DNA of 40,197 nucleotides from Collinsella sp. BG-O-102. GTDB taxonomy: Bacteria; Actinomycetota; Coriobacteriia; Coriobacteriales; Coriobacteriaceae. The notes beneath the pieces were generated by a model. That model saw only the letters and a program-made list of their open reading frames with translations, was not told where the DNA came from and did not search any database. The stretch's first letter is position 1; each line of letters opens with the position of its first letter. Made by a program: the position numbers and the translations under genes. The stretch is from contig NZ_JAMOKO010000019.1 of the NCBI RefSeq assembly GCF_023656745.1, positions 1 through 40,197 on the forward strand, read 5' to 3'. This document shows, one piece after another, positions 1 through 8,414 of this stretch.

Positions 1-78
1 GCCGTGGCCTCGCTCGAAGAGCCCGATCGCCGCCTTCCTGGCCTCGATGTCGTGCTTCACCCTCAAGTCGACACGCAT
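1..78 (-). CDS. N-terminal fragment, probable IS transposase helix-turn-helix subunit (OrfA-like)
   Basis: Only 26 codons are inside the window. They begin at an ATG (78-76) preceded by GGGAGG at good spacing. The visible peptide contains DIEARKAAIGLFERGHG. This resembles the first helix of the HTH domain in IS3-type OrfA proteins, where an ARKAA(I/V)xLFExG stretch leads into the recognition helices. The frame runs off the left edge without a stop. Family assignment depends on this short stretch plus the IS-like terminus upstream, so another small HTH protein is possible. Confidence 0.5.
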   Translation of the reverse strand, partial: MRVDLRVKHDIEARKAAIGLFERGHG

Positions 79-117
79 AAAAAGCCTCCCATTTCTCATG
101 TCCAAGAAATGGGAGGC
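79..117 (-). terminator. 13-bp perfect hairpin with T-run: possible opp terminator and RBS mask of the IS gene
   Basis: Arms 84-96 and 105-117 are perfect complements (GCCTCCCATTTCT), with an 8-nt loop and five T on the minus strand (83-79). For transcripts arriving from oppF it has the form of an intrinsic terminator. The 3' arm also holds the GGGAGG ribosome site of the ORF starting at 78, so read-through transcripts would hide that site. No other terminator is visible between the oppF stop and here. Confidence 0.6.
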
Positions 118-202
118 AGTTCAGTGCGCAGCGGGGGTTTCTTGCATGTCCGAGGACGTTCTGAAAAGTAACTTCAGGGCGGGCCCGGACGATAACAACC
201 GG

Positions 203-1231
203 CTACAAGTCGATGTGCGATTCCTTGATCGGGAACGGCTCCGCGAAGTGGCAGGCGCAGCAGTGGCCCGGTGCGACTTCCTTAAACTCGGGAAGCTTCT
301 CAGAGCAGATGCCCTGCGCGATCGGGCAGCGCGTGTGGAAACGGCAGCCGGTCGGCGGATCCAGCGGCGACGGCGGGTCGCCAGCGAGGATGATGCGCTT
401 GCGGGTCTTCTGGATATCAGGATCGGGAACCGGCACGGCAGACAGCAGCGACTGCGTGTACGGATGGTGAGGCTCGCTGTAGAGCGTCTTCCAGTCCGAA
501 ACCTCGACCATCTTACCCAGATACATAACGGCAACGCGATCGGAGATGTGCTGCACGACGGACAAGTCGTGGGCGATAAACAGATATGCGGTACCGAACT
601 TGTCCTGGAGCTCCTTCAGTAGGTTCAGAACCTGGGCCTGAATGGACACATCCAGAGCGGAAACCGGCTCGTCGCAGATAATCAGCTTGGGCTTCAGCGC
701 AAAAGCGCGGGCAATGCCGACACGCTGACGCTGACCGCCGGAGAACTCATGCGGATAGCGGTTGATGTGCTCGGGGTTCAGTCCAACGACGTCGAGAAGC
801 TCGCGGACGCGCTCAATGCGCTCCTCCTTGGTACCCACGCCATGAATGGTCATGGGCTCGGAGACGATCTCGCCGATGGTCATGCGGGGATTCAGCGAAG
901 CATAGGGATCCTGGAAGATAAACTGCATCTCGCGACGCATGTCCTTGATCTCATGCTTGCTCATCTCGGCAACATCTTTACCCTGGAAGAACACCTTACC
1001 GGCGGTCGGCTTGGTCAGGCGCATGATGGTACGGCCCGTGGTGGACTTACCGCAACCAGACTCGCCGACTAGGCCAAAGGTCTCGCCAGGATAAATCTCA
1101 AAAGAGATGTCGTTTACAGCAGAGACGACGCGCTTGGAAAAACGCTTGGCGAACATGCCGGACTCAGCGGGGAACTCCTTAGAGAGGTGCTCGACCTTCA
1201 GCAGCGGAGTACGCTCGTTGGTATCTGCCAT
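203..1231 (-). CDS. oppF: Oligopeptide ABC transporter ATP-binding protein OppF
   Basis: This is one of the two cytoplasmic ATPases of an Opp/Dpp-type peptide importer (342 aa). Walker A is GESGCGKST at about residues 56-64, the signature is FSGGQRQR at about 163, and Walker B is LIICDEP at about 183-189. The C-terminal oligo_HPY-like tail has several cysteines (CRFHTRCP, then C...CCAC), typical of peptide transporter ATPases. The start ATG overlaps the oppD stop by one base (TAATG), indicating translational coupling. It is the last gene of oppABCDF. The substrate is presumed to be oligopeptides; dipeptides or nickel chelates cannot be excluded from sequence alone. Confidence 0.93.
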   Translation of the reverse strand: MADTNERTPLLKVEHLSKEFPAESGMFAKRFSKRVVSAVNDISFEIYPGETFGLVGESGCGKSTTGRTIMRLTKPTAGKVFFQGKDVAEMSKHEIKDMRREMQFIFQDPYASLNPRMTIGEIVSEPMTIHGVGTKEERIERVRELLDVVGLNPEHINRYPHEFSGGQRQRVGIARAFALKPKLIICDEPVSALDVSIQAQVLNLLKELQDKFGTAYLFIAHDLSVVQHISDRVAVMYLGKMVEVSDWKTLYSEPHHPYTQSLLSAVPVPDPDIQKTRKRIILAGDPPSPLDPPTGCRFHTRCPIAQGICSEKLPEFKEVAPGHCCACHFAEPFPIKESHIDL

Positions 1232-2322
1232 TACGCCTCGCCTCCCTTCTTGGAATCCATGCGCGTACGGGACGTCTCAGGAGCGTTCTTGAGGAACTCG
1301 GGGTCACCGGAATAGTGGCACGCAGAATAGTGACCGGACTCGGTGACAACACGCTCGGGGCGCTGCTTGCGGCACTTATCGGTTGCATAAGGGCAACGAG
1401 GCGAGAACACGCAGCCCTCGGGCAGGTTCATTAGCGAAGGCGGATTGCCGTGAATCGGCGTAAGCGGCTTCTTCTCATCGATGGCCTGCTCCGGGATGGA
1501 GCGGATAAGGCCCCAGGTGTAGGGGTGGCGGCTCTCGTAGAAGATTTCCTCGGCAGTACCGAACTCGACGGGACGGCCGGCGTACATAACCATGATCTTG
1601 TCGGCCATATCAGCGACAACACCCAGGTCATGGGTAATCATGATGATGGCGTTGCCGTTCTTCTCCTGCATTTCCTGCATAAGCTCAATAATCTGAGCCT
1701 GGATGGTAACGTCCAGGGCAGTCGTGGGCTCATCGGCAATCAGAATATCGGGATCGCAGGCAAGAGCCATGGCAATCATGACGCGCTGACGCATACCGCC
1801 AGAGAACTGGTGCGGATACTCATTGACGCGCTTCTCGGGTTCAGGAATGCCAACGAGGTCCAAAAGCTCGGTGGCGCGCTTGAGCGCCTCCTGCTTGGAG
1901 TAACCGCGATGCAGACGAAGGCCCTCGCCCACCTGCTTGCCGATCTTATAGACCGGGTTCAAGGAGGTCATAGGATCCTGGAAGATCATCGCGATATCGT
2001 TACCGCGAATGTGCTGCATCTCTTCCTCGGTCATCTCAAGGATAGAACGACCGCGATAGCGAACGTCGCCGCCCTCAATCTTTCCCGGAGGCATCGAGAT
2101 AAGACCCATGATGGTCATGGCGGTCACGGACTTGCCAGAGCCGGACTCGCCGACGACACCCAGGGTCTCGCCGCGATCGAGCGTGTAGGAGACACCGTCG
2201 ACAGCGCGAACAATGCCATCCTCGGTGTGGAAATACATCTTAAGGTCATCGACCTCGAGCAGATGCTGGCCCTCGGGAACCGGCTGGTCCTTCAGGTCCA
2301 CATAGTTCTTGTTCTTCTTCAT
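1231..2322 (-). CDS. oppD: Oligopeptide ABC transporter ATP-binding protein OppD
   Basis: This is the second ATPase subunit (363 aa). Walker A is GESGSGKS at about residues 58-65, the signature FSGGMRQR at about 173, and Walker B ILIADEP at about 193-199. The C-terminal region carries the cysteine-rich oligo_HPY motif ([14 protein letters not shown]). The start ATG lies two bases past the oppC stop (TAAGGATG), with an AAGGA ribosome site inside the end of oppC. FSGGM is the OppD-type signature and FSGGQ in the neighbour is the OppF type, which supports a heterodimeric ATPase pair. Confidence 0.93.
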   Translation of the reverse strand: MKKNKNYVDLKDQPVPEGQHLLEVDDLKMYFHTEDGIVRAVDGVSYTLDRGETLGVVGESGSGKSVTAMTIMGLISMPPGKIEGGDVRYRGRSILEMTEEEMQHIRGNDIAMIFQDPMTSLNPVYKIGKQVGEGLRLHRGYSKQEALKRATELLDLVGIPEPEKRVNEYPHQFSGGMRQRVMIAMALACDPDILIADEPTTALDVTIQAQIIELMQEMQEKNGNAIIMITHDLGVVADMADKIMVMYAGRPVEFGTAEEIFYESRHPYTWGLIRSIPEQAIDEKKPLTPIHGNPPSLMNLPEGCVFSPRCPYATDKCRKQRPERVVTESGHYSACHYSGDPEFLKNAPETSRTRMDSKKGGEA

Positions 2323-2324
2323 CC

Positions 2325-3260
2325 TTATGCGTCCTTCATCTTGACGTCGAGGGCGTCGCGCAGACCGTCACCCAGCAGGGTGAAGGCGAGCACCGTCGAG
2401 AGAATTGCCAGACCGGGCATGATCATCATCCAGGGAGCGGTCAGAAGATACTGCTGACCGTCCTGAATCATGGAGCCCCACGAAGGCGTAGGCGGAATAA
2501 CGCCCATGCCGAGGAAGGACAGAGCGGACTCGGTCAGAATGGCGCCACCAATGTTCATGGTCGCGTAGACCACGATGGAGGCGACGGAGTTCGGGAAGAT
2601 GTGACGCACGACGATACGAGCATCGGATGCACCCATCGCGCGTGCAGCGTCAACATAGTCGTTTTCCTTGACCGTCAAGATTGCAGAGCGGAAGACGCGC
2701 GCAATCGAAGGCCAGCCGAGAATACCGATGGCGATAAAGACGTTCTGAAGACCACGGCCGATAACGGCGATCATGGCGACAACGAACAGCACGTACGGGA
2801 ACGCCAGGAAGATGTCCGCACAGCGCATGATGATCGTATCCCAGATGCCGCCGTAGAAACCCGCCAGAGCACCCATGACCAGACCGATCAGCGTGGAGAT
2901 CGCGGTGGCCATAATGCCGACGGACAGCGAAACACGTGCACCGTAGATAACGCGGACGAGAATGTCACGACCTAGGGCGTCGGTGCCAAACGGGTGCTCG
3001 GCACACGGAGCCAGCAGCGACGTCTGAGCCATGGTGGTCGAGTCGGAAGCCGTCGGCGAACCGAGCCAGGGCTTAGCCCACAGATCTGCGGTCAGGGCAA
3101 CCACAACGACGATGATGATCCAGCAGACACCGATAACGGCGAGCTTGTTCTTACGGAGACGCTTAAAAGCGTCGCCCCACAGCGTGCGGGACTTGGCGGG
3201 AGCAGATGCGGCCTTGGTGGCGGTAGCCTGCTCCTGAGACTGAGAATCAGTTTCCTGCAT
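2325..3260 (-). CDS. oppC: Oligopeptide ABC transporter permease OppC
   Basis: Integral membrane permease (311 aa) of the binding-protein-dependent transport family. A charged cytoplasmic N-terminus of about 35 residues is followed by a first membrane segment (VIGVCWIIIVVVVALTADLW) and the OppC_N-type loop ending in FGTDALGRDI. The core permease segments follow. The coupling-helix (EAA-like) loop is seen as DAARAMGASDARIVVRHIFP. AGGGAGG stands before the ATG. It lies between oppB and oppD with very short gaps, so it is part of one transcript. Confidence 0.92.
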   Translation of the reverse strand: MQETDSQSQEQATATKAASAPAKSRTLWGDAFKRLRKNKLAVIGVCWIIIVVVVALTADLWAKPWLGSPTASDSTTMAQTSLLAPCAEHPFGTDALGRDILVRVIYGARVSLSVGIMATAISTLIGLVMGALAGFYGGIWDTIIMRCADIFLAFPYVLFVVAMIAVIGRGLQNVFIAIGILGWPSIARVFRSAILTVKENDYVDAARAMGASDARIVVRHIFPNSVASIVVYATMNIGGAILTESALSFLGMGVIPPTPSWGSMIQDGQQYLLTAPWMMIMPGLAILSTVLAFTLLGDGLRDALDVKMKDA

Positions 3261-3274
3261 GAGACGTACCTCCC

Positions 3275-4312
3275 TTAGGCCTTATCCGACGGACCGCCAA
3301 GGCGGATGCGCGGGTCGAGGAATGCATAGCTAATGTCGACGAGCAGGTTGATCACCATGACGACGACGACGATGAGCGTAACGCCGCCCATAACGATGGG
3401 CCAGTCACGCATGCTAATGGCGCGATAGACCTCATAGCCGATACCGGGCCAGTTAAAGACCGTCTCGGTCAGGATGGCGCCCGAAAGCATGCCGCCAAAG
3501 TCGACACCAATATAGGTAACGACGGGGATGAGTGCATTCTTAAGCGCATGCTTGATGATGATCGCGCGATTGGAGAGACCCTTGGCCTTTGCCGTACGGA
3601 TGTAATCCTGGTTCATGACGTCAAGCAGCTGCGAACGCATAATGCGGGCGGCATAAGCGGTCGAAACCGAAGCCAGCGTAATGGTCGGAAGCACATAGTG
3701 CATCCAATCCTGATACTGAGAGCTGGAACCGCCGGCACCCGAGATCGGCATGGAGAATGCACCGCCCGTGGCGTCCTTGAGAATGACGCCAAAGAACAGC
3801 TGCAGCAACATACCGAGCCAGAAAGCCGGGACGGCAACGAGAATCGACGTGGTGAGCGTTACCAAAATATCCCAGAAGGAATAACGCTTAACCGCCGAAA
3901 TGATACCCGCACCGATACCCATGATTGCCTCGAGCACGATGGCGCACGCGGCAAGTTTGACCGTATACGGATACTTCTGGGCAAAGATTTCCGTAACCGG
4001 CAGCTTGCGCTGATACGAATTGCCCAGATCGCCATGAAGCAGGCCGTTCATGTAATACAAGTAACGGTCCACGAGCGACGTTTGAACGGGGTCGCCGTTC
4101 TCGTCAAGGATCGCGTTGCCGTCCTCGTCCGACTGGACCAGGTGATAGCGGACGCGAAGCTGAAGCTCCACCTCGGGGGACAGAGCCTTGTCTCCACCGA
4201 TCAGCTTGATCGGATCTCCCGGCACGATATTCTGGAGGGCGAACAGAATCAGCGTAACGCCCAAAAACACCGGGATGAACTGAAGCACACGTTTAACGAT
4301 GTACTTACCCAT
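3275..4312 (-). CDS. oppB: Oligopeptide ABC transporter permease OppB
   Basis: Permease subunit (345 aa) that pairs with OppC. The N-terminus MGKYIVKRVLQFIPVFLGVT is the standard OppB first membrane helix, followed by NIVPGDP. A large extracytoplasmic loop (residues about 45-95) contains an acidic stretch with DEDGNAILDENGDP. The EAA-like loop reads RTAKAKGLSNRAIIIKHALK. The start has a good AGGGGAG site. It is separated from oppA by about 155 bp that contain a hairpin, so expression relative to oppA is probably reduced. Confidence 0.92.
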   Translation of the reverse strand: MGKYIVKRVLQFIPVFLGVTLILFALQNIVPGDPIKLIGGDKALSPEVELQLRVRYHLVQSDEDGNAILDENGDPVQTSLVDRYLYYMNGLLHGDLGNSYQRKLPVTEIFAQKYPYTVKLAACAIVLEAIMGIGAGIISAVKRYSFWDILVTLTTSILVAVPAFWLGMLLQLFFGVILKDATGGAFSMPISGAGGSSSQYQDWMHYVLPTITLASVSTAYAARIMRSQLLDVMNQDYIRTAKAKGLSNRAIIIKHALKNALIPVVTYIGVDFGGMLSGAILTETVFNWPGIGYEVYRAISMRDWPIVMGGVTLIVVVVMVINLLVDISYAFLDPRIRLGGPSDKA

Positions 4313-4342
4313 ACCACTCCCCTATCTAGGGATTAACCTAAA

Positions 4343-4372
4343 TGGGATGCCGATCGCCAGACCGGCATCCCA
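4343..4372 (-). terminator. Intercistronic hairpin between oppA and oppB
   Basis: Arms 4343-4352 (TGGGATGCCG) and 4363-4372 are perfect complements around a 10-nt loop. On the minus strand the hairpin is followed by ATTTAGG, a poor U-run. It therefore looks like a leaky terminator or a 3' stability element that lets oppA mRNA exceed oppBCDF mRNA, a common arrangement for binding-protein genes. The rest of 4313-4468 holds no gene. Confidence 0.65.
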
Positions 4373-4468
4373 AAATTACCATCAGCCAGTTTACCCCAGG
4401 TTAGGGAGAACTGTATGTTTCCCATGAGGTCTACGTAAATACTTGACCCTCACGGAAGCTGCAAACTC

Positions 4469-6145
4469 TTAGGCGAGCTCAGCGGTACCCAGCTCGGCAT
4501 GCTTCTGCGGATCGACATAGAGGTGCTTGATGCGATCGGAGCCGACGATGGTGTGCGTGTAGAACATAATCGGGATGACCGGGCAGTCGGCAGCGACCAT
4601 TGCGTCGGCCTCCTGCATCTTAGCGACGCGCTCCTCGTCGTCAACAATAGTACGAGCCTCGTCGACCTTGGCGTCGAACTCGGGGTTGTTGTAACCGGAG
4701 CGGTTATCGCCACCGAGGGAGTCGGAGTGGAACAGCGGATACAGGAAGTTGTCCATGATCGGGTAGTCGGCAATCCAACCCAGACGACCGAACTGATAGT
4801 TAAAGTTCTGATACTGCTCGAGCAGGGCAGACCACTCAGGAGTATCGGAGACAGCGGTAACGCCAACCTTGGCGAGGTCGCCGATGATGGACTCCATGAT
4901 CTCCTTGTGACCGCCGTCCTGGTTGTAGGAAAGGGTCACGCTAATGCCACGATCCCCGTTAGCGCCAGCGGGAGCAACCTTGTCGAGGTACTCGTTAGCC
5001 TTGTCGACATCGTAGGCGCAGAACTCCCATGCGCCCTCCTTGTAGCCATCGATGCCCGGAGGAACAATGCCGTCGGCAGGGGTACGGGTACCCTTATAGA
5101 TGGTCTTGCAGATGGCCTCACGGTTGATGGCCAGGGAGATGCCCCTGCGCAGGTCGGCGTTGTTGAACGGCTCGGCCGTGGTGTTGCAGGTCAGATAGTA
5201 CGTGGAAGGCTCGGCGCCGAGCAGCATGCGCTCGCCGTCACCCATGGTGTAGCCGTCCTTGGACACGCCGCGATCCTTCTTGGCGGCATCGATCTGAGCG
5301 ACGGGAACGTCGCAGACATCGAGGTTACCGGCCTGGAACTCCTTGTAAGCAGTCTCCATGTCCTTGATGACCTGGAAGTGGATGCCATCGATCTTGGCCT
5401 TGTCGCCATAGTAATCGTCGAACTTCTTGAGGTTGATCTCCTGACCATCCTCCCACTTGCCGTCCATCATGAACGGGCCGTTACCGACCGGTGCAAGATA
5501 GAAGCTCTTGACATCGGACTCGGCGCACTCGGGAACCGGGGCCAGAGCCGGGTGAGAGGCGACGAAGGGGAAGTCGGCGTAAGCGGAAGACAGCTTGACG
5601 ACGAGGGTCTCATCGTCGGGGCAAGTAACACCGCTGAGCTCGGTAGCGTTACCGGCAAGCAGGTCGTCATAGCCCTCGACCATAGAAAGGTGATAGGAGA
5701 CCTCGGAAGGGCCGTACTCGGTAGCGATGGCCGACTTGGTGTTGACCAGACGCTCCCAACCGAGCTTGAAGGACTTGGAGGTAACGTCGTCACCGTTGTG
5801 GAACTTGGCCTTCTTGATCTTGAAGGTGAACTCGGTGGCGTCGTCGTTGGCCTCAAAGGACTCGCAAGCCAGCGGAACGATCTCGCCCTTCTCGGCGTCA
5901 TAAGAGGTCAGAGCATCAAAGAGCTGGTACTCGACCTGAGTGCCCTGGTCCTCCTGGACGTTATAGGGGTCGATGCAGACCGGGTTGTTGATGTAGAAGT
6001 TCAGCGTCGAACCGGACTCAGAACCGGAAGCGTCGCCGCCCTTCTTGCCGCATGCGGCAAGAAAAGCCATGGAGCTCGCAGCAAGGGTACCGCCGACAAA
6101 GGCGCGACGACCCATAACGGGCTGGTGGAACATAGAATCAGCCAT
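4469..6145 (-). CDS. oppA: Extracellular solute-binding lipoprotein OppA (family 5)
   Basis: Binding lipoprotein of the peptide transporter (558 aa). I chose the ATG at 6145 because AAGGAGG lies five bases upstream; the frame is open further up but without a ribosome site. The signal has a twin arginine (GRRAFVGG, residues about 12-19), a hydrophobic core and a lipobox LAAC with Cys at about residue 32. Export by Tat and lipid anchoring are therefore likely. The mature part begins with a Gly/Ser-rich linker, then the SBP_bac_5 fold with N-terminal motifs around the QVEYQLFDALTSYD stretch. It is the first gene of oppABCDF. Peptides are the expected ligand, by context only. Confidence 0.92.
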   Translation of the reverse strand: MADSMFHQPVMGRRAFVGGTLAASSMAFLAACGKKGGDASGSESGSTLNFYINNPVCIDPYNVQEDQGTQVEYQLFDALTSYDAEKGEIVPLACESFEANDDATEFTFKIKKAKFHNGDDVTSKSFKLGWERLVNTKSAIATEYGPSEVSYHLSMVEGYDDLLAGNATELSGVTCPDDETLVVKLSSAYADFPFVASHPALAPVPECAESDVKSFYLAPVGNGPFMMDGKWEDGQEINLKKFDDYYGDKAKIDGIHFQVIKDMETAYKEFQAGNLDVCDVPVAQIDAAKKDRGVSKDGYTMGDGERMLLGAEPSTYYLTCNTTAEPFNNADLRRGISLAINREAICKTIYKGTRTPADGIVPPGIDGYKEGAWEFCAYDVDKANEYLDKVAPAGANGDRGISVTLSYNQDGGHKEIMESIIGDLAKVGVTAVSDTPEWSALLEQYQNFNYQFGRLGWIADYPIMDNFLYPLFHSDSLGGDNRSGYNNPEFDAKVDEARTIVDDEERVAKMQEADAMVAADCPVIPIMFYTHTIVGSDRIKHLYVDPQKHAELGTAELA

Positions 6146-6241
6146 GCCATCCTCCTTATGAGATAGGACAAAGTAAGTTCGGTCGGGCAACGTCAAGACA
6201 GCCCAATCGAACCATTCAAACGCGGTCCGCCGTTTTGGCTG

Positions 6242-6270
6242 GTTATACAAAGCGGACCAACGTATTGCAA
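6242..6270 (-). promoter_or_regulatory. Promoter of the opp operon with overlapping palindromes
   Basis: On the minus strand, TTGCAA (6270-6265), a 17-bp spacer and TATAAC (6247-6242) form a good sigma-70-type promoter about 97 bp upstream of the oppA ATG. A perfect 12-bp palindrome, GTATTGCAATAC (6262-6273), covers the -35. An inverted repeat GGTCCGC (6224-6230) / GCGGACC (6252-6258) brackets the -10. Either could be an operator; the binding protein is unknown. The remainder of 6146-6436 holds no gene. Confidence 0.6.
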
Positions 6271-6383
6271 TACAGTAGCGCATTTTATGCACGATTTGGG
6301 GCTAATTCCGGTTAACGGTCGAGATTTTCTTTAGTTGGGCGAAGTATATGAGGATATTTTGACTCTGTTACAAATATGTAAAC

Positions 6384-6414
6384 AAAATGGGTCCCGCACT
6401 TGCGGGACCCTTTT
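6384..6414 (-). terminator. Terminator downstream of secG
   Basis: Perfect 10-bp arms (6389-6398 GGGTCCCGCA and 6401-6410) with a two-base spacer are flanked by ATTTTGTTT on the minus strand and TTTTC on the plus strand. It separates secG from the opp promoter region. Confidence 0.8.
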
Positions 6415-6436
6415 CAAGTATTTATGCGGTTCGTGA

Positions 6437-6691
6437 TTAGTAGCCCACGATGCCCTGCGGGAAGAAGAACATGCACAGCACGACGCACACGGCAAACACG
6501 ACAGCCATGATGACGGTCAGGCGGTCAAGGTTCTGCTCCATAACGCCCGTGGCAGAGCTGGAGTTATACAGCGAGCTGGCAATCATATCCGAAACGCCGG
6601 TACCCTTACCGGAATGCATCAGGACGAGAATCGTCAGCGCCACGGCAGAAACAGCCCAAACGACAAACAGAAGAATCTGGAACGGACCCAT
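6437..6691 (-). CDS. secG: Protein translocase subunit SecG
   Basis: A small membrane protein of 84 aa with two hydrophobic segments (about residues 5-23 and 57-80). They are joined by a polar loop with HSGKGTGVSDMIASS, which matches the SecG family (V/L-L-x-x-GKGxG). It assists SecYEG in protein export. AAGGAG precedes the ATG at 6691 at a seven-base spacing. It lies between the gpmI and opp terminators, so it is probably transcribed alone. A weak extended -10 (TGGTACAGT) around 6740 is possible. secG beside the pgk-tpi genes is a familiar arrangement in Gram-positives. Confidence 0.9.
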   Translation of the reverse strand: MGPFQILLFVVWAVSAVALTILVLMHSGKGTGVSDMIASSLYNSSSATGVMEQNLDRLTVIMAVVFAVCVVLCMFFFPQGIVGY

Positions 6692-6795
6692 AGATAAGCT
6701 CCTTAATAGAACAGTTCAAACTCCAGTACTGTACCACAATCCCCCGCTCTCCCCTACCTGCCACTCAAGGACGGGGTGGAAATGGCAGAAATACC

Positions 6796-6828
6796 AAAAA
6801 GGGGGTTGTCCGGTTGTGGACAACCCCC
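6796..6828 (-). terminator. Intrinsic terminator after gpmI
   Basis: Arms 6801-6810 (GGGGGTTGTC) and 6819-6828 are perfect complements around an 8-nt loop. Five T follow on the minus strand (6800-6796). It ends the pgk-tpiA-gpmI transcript. Confidence 0.88.
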
Positions 6829-6855
6829 TTGCTAGAAAACGGTATTTGTTTTCTA

Positions 6856-8409
6856 TTAGGCCTCGGTAGCGAGCACGCGGCCCGTCATCTCGGCGGAAGG
6901 CTCAATACCAGCCATGGTGAGCATGGTCGGAGCGATATCGGAAAGACGGCCGTCCTCGATACCGGTGAGCTTGGCCTTCTCATCAACGATGATGAACGGC
7001 ACGCGGTTGGTGGTGTGAGCCGTAAACGGATGCTTGGAGCCGTCGGAAGCAACGTCAAACATGTGATCGGCGTTGCCGTGGTCGGCGGTAATCAGTGCAA
7101 AGCCGCCCTTGGCGAGAATCGCCGGGACAACCTTGGACAGGGCATCGTCAACAGCCTCAACGGCCTTAACGGCAGCGTCGAAGACACCGGTGTGACCAAC
7201 CATGTCGCAGTTCGCGAAGTTCACGATGTAGAAATCAGCGCGATCCTCGTTGATGGCGGCGACGAGCTTCTCGGTAACCTCGGGAGCGCTCATCTCGGGC
7301 TGCAGATCGTAGGTAGCAACCTTGGGGGAAGCGACGAGCACGCGCTCCTCGCCCTCCTTGGGCTCCTCGATGCCACCGTTGAGGAAGAACGTCACGTGGG
7401 CGTACTTCTCGGTCTCGGCAGTGTGCAGCTGCTTCAGGCCATTGGCGGCGATAACGTCGGCCAGGACGTTCTCGGGGAACGTCTTGGGGAAGGCGACCTC
7501 GACGTCAAACGTCGGATCATACTCGGTCATCGTCACAAAGTGCGAAAGCTTGATCTGCTCGCGCTCAAAGCCGTCGAACTCCTTGTCCGTGAACACGCGG
7601 GTCATCTGACGAGCACGGTCGGGACGGAAGTTGAAGAAGATGGCCGCGTCGCCCTCGTGAATGCCCTCGTTGTGGGCAGCGAAGGGCTCGACGAACTCGT
7701 CGCCGCGCGGGTCCTTCTCGTAGTAGGCCTTGATACCGGCAACGGGGTCGGTATCAGCATCGGACGCGTTGACCATGACGTCGTAGGCGCGCTGGATGCG
7801 CTCCCAACGATTATCGCGGTCCATGGCCCAATAACGGCCCGAGACGGTGGCAACGCGAGCGTCGCAACCGGTCTCCTCGGAGATCTTAGCCAGGAAAGCG
7901 CAGAACTCACTCATGTAACCGGCACCGGACTGCGGGTCAACGTCGCGACCATCCATGAAGGCGTGGACGCGAACGGTCTTGACACCGTGCTCGGCAGCCA
8001 TCTTGACCAGAGCCTCGACGTGGTTCATGTGAGAATGAACACCGCCAGGGCTCATAAGGCCCATGAGGTGGAGAGTCTTACCGTCAGCCTTGACATCGTC
8101 CATAGCCTTGACGAAAACCTCGTTCTTGGCGATGGAACCGTCCTTGATGGCATTGTTGATGCGCGAAAGCTCCTGGAACACGATGCGGCCGGCACCGATG
8201 TTGAGGTGACCCACCTCGGAGTTACCCATCTGGCCGTCGGGAAGGCCCACGTCCTCGCCCGAAGCACCGAGCGTGGTGTGGGGGTACTTCTCGTACAGGC
8301 CATCAAGGAAGGGCGTCTTGGCAGCGGCGACGGCGTTCTCGCCATCGGCCGGAGCAAGGCCGCAGCCATCCATGATAATCAGGAGTGCAGGAAGATGACG
8401 TTGTGCCAT
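6856..8409 (-). CDS. gpmI: 2,3-bisphosphoglycerate-independent phosphoglycerate mutase
   Basis: Interconverts 3- and 2-phosphoglycerate in glycolysis (517 aa, normal length for the Mn-dependent iPGM of the alkaline phosphatase superfamily). The N-terminal metal site is IIMDGCGL, where the usual family form is LDGWG. The phospho-acceptor serine is in LPDGQMGNSEVGH (about residue 65), and the second metal cluster is ITADHGNADHM. The ATG lies five bases after the tpiA stop with GTAGGA as ribosome site. It is the third gene of pgk-tpiA-gpmI and is followed by a strong terminator. Confidence 0.95.
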   Translation of the reverse strand: MAQRHLPALLIIMDGCGLAPADGENAVAAAKTPFLDGLYEKYPHTTLGASGEDVGLPDGQMGNSEVGHLNIGAGRIVFQELSRINNAIKDGSIAKNEVFVKAMDDVKADGKTLHLMGLMSPGGVHSHMNHVEALVKMAAEHGVKTVRVHAFMDGRDVDPQSGAGYMSEFCAFLAKISEETGCDARVATVSGRYWAMDRDNRWERIQRAYDVMVNASDADTDPVAGIKAYYEKDPRGDEFVEPFAAHNEGIHEGDAAIFFNFRPDRARQMTRVFTDKEFDGFEREQIKLSHFVTMTEYDPTFDVEVAFPKTFPENVLADVIAANGLKQLHTAETEKYAHVTFFLNGGIEEPKEGEERVLVASPKVATYDLQPEMSAPEVTEKLVAAINEDRADFYIVNFANCDMVGHTGVFDAAVKAVEAVDDALSKVVPAILAKGGFALITADHGNADHMFDVASDGSKHPFTAHTTNRVPFIIVDEKAKLTGIEDGRLSDIAPTMLTMAGIEPSAEMTGRVLATEA

Positions 8410-8414
8410 ATGTC

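Larger units (their letters stand above)
1..123 (-). mobile_element. Left end of an IS3-like insertion sequence (partial)
   Basis: Read on the minus strand from 123, the sequence starts TGAACTGCCTCCC, has TTGGACA about 18 bases later, then a strong ribosome site and an ATG at 78. A TG...TGGACA terminus directly before the first transposase frame is the layout I associate with IS3-family (IS150-like) elements. This rests on recall of the family and not on a search. The element sits about 80 bp past the oppF stop. The other end, the second frame and the target-site duplication lie outside the window. The proposed boundary is 123/124. Confidence 0.55.

Noticed and set aside
4499-6166. A 555-codon plus-strand frame opposite oppA, and similar frames opposite gpmI, pgk and gap
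   Set aside because: Each lies wholly against a gene with clear catalytic motifs and reads as Val/Leu/Gly/Asp-rich shadow sequence without a start signal.
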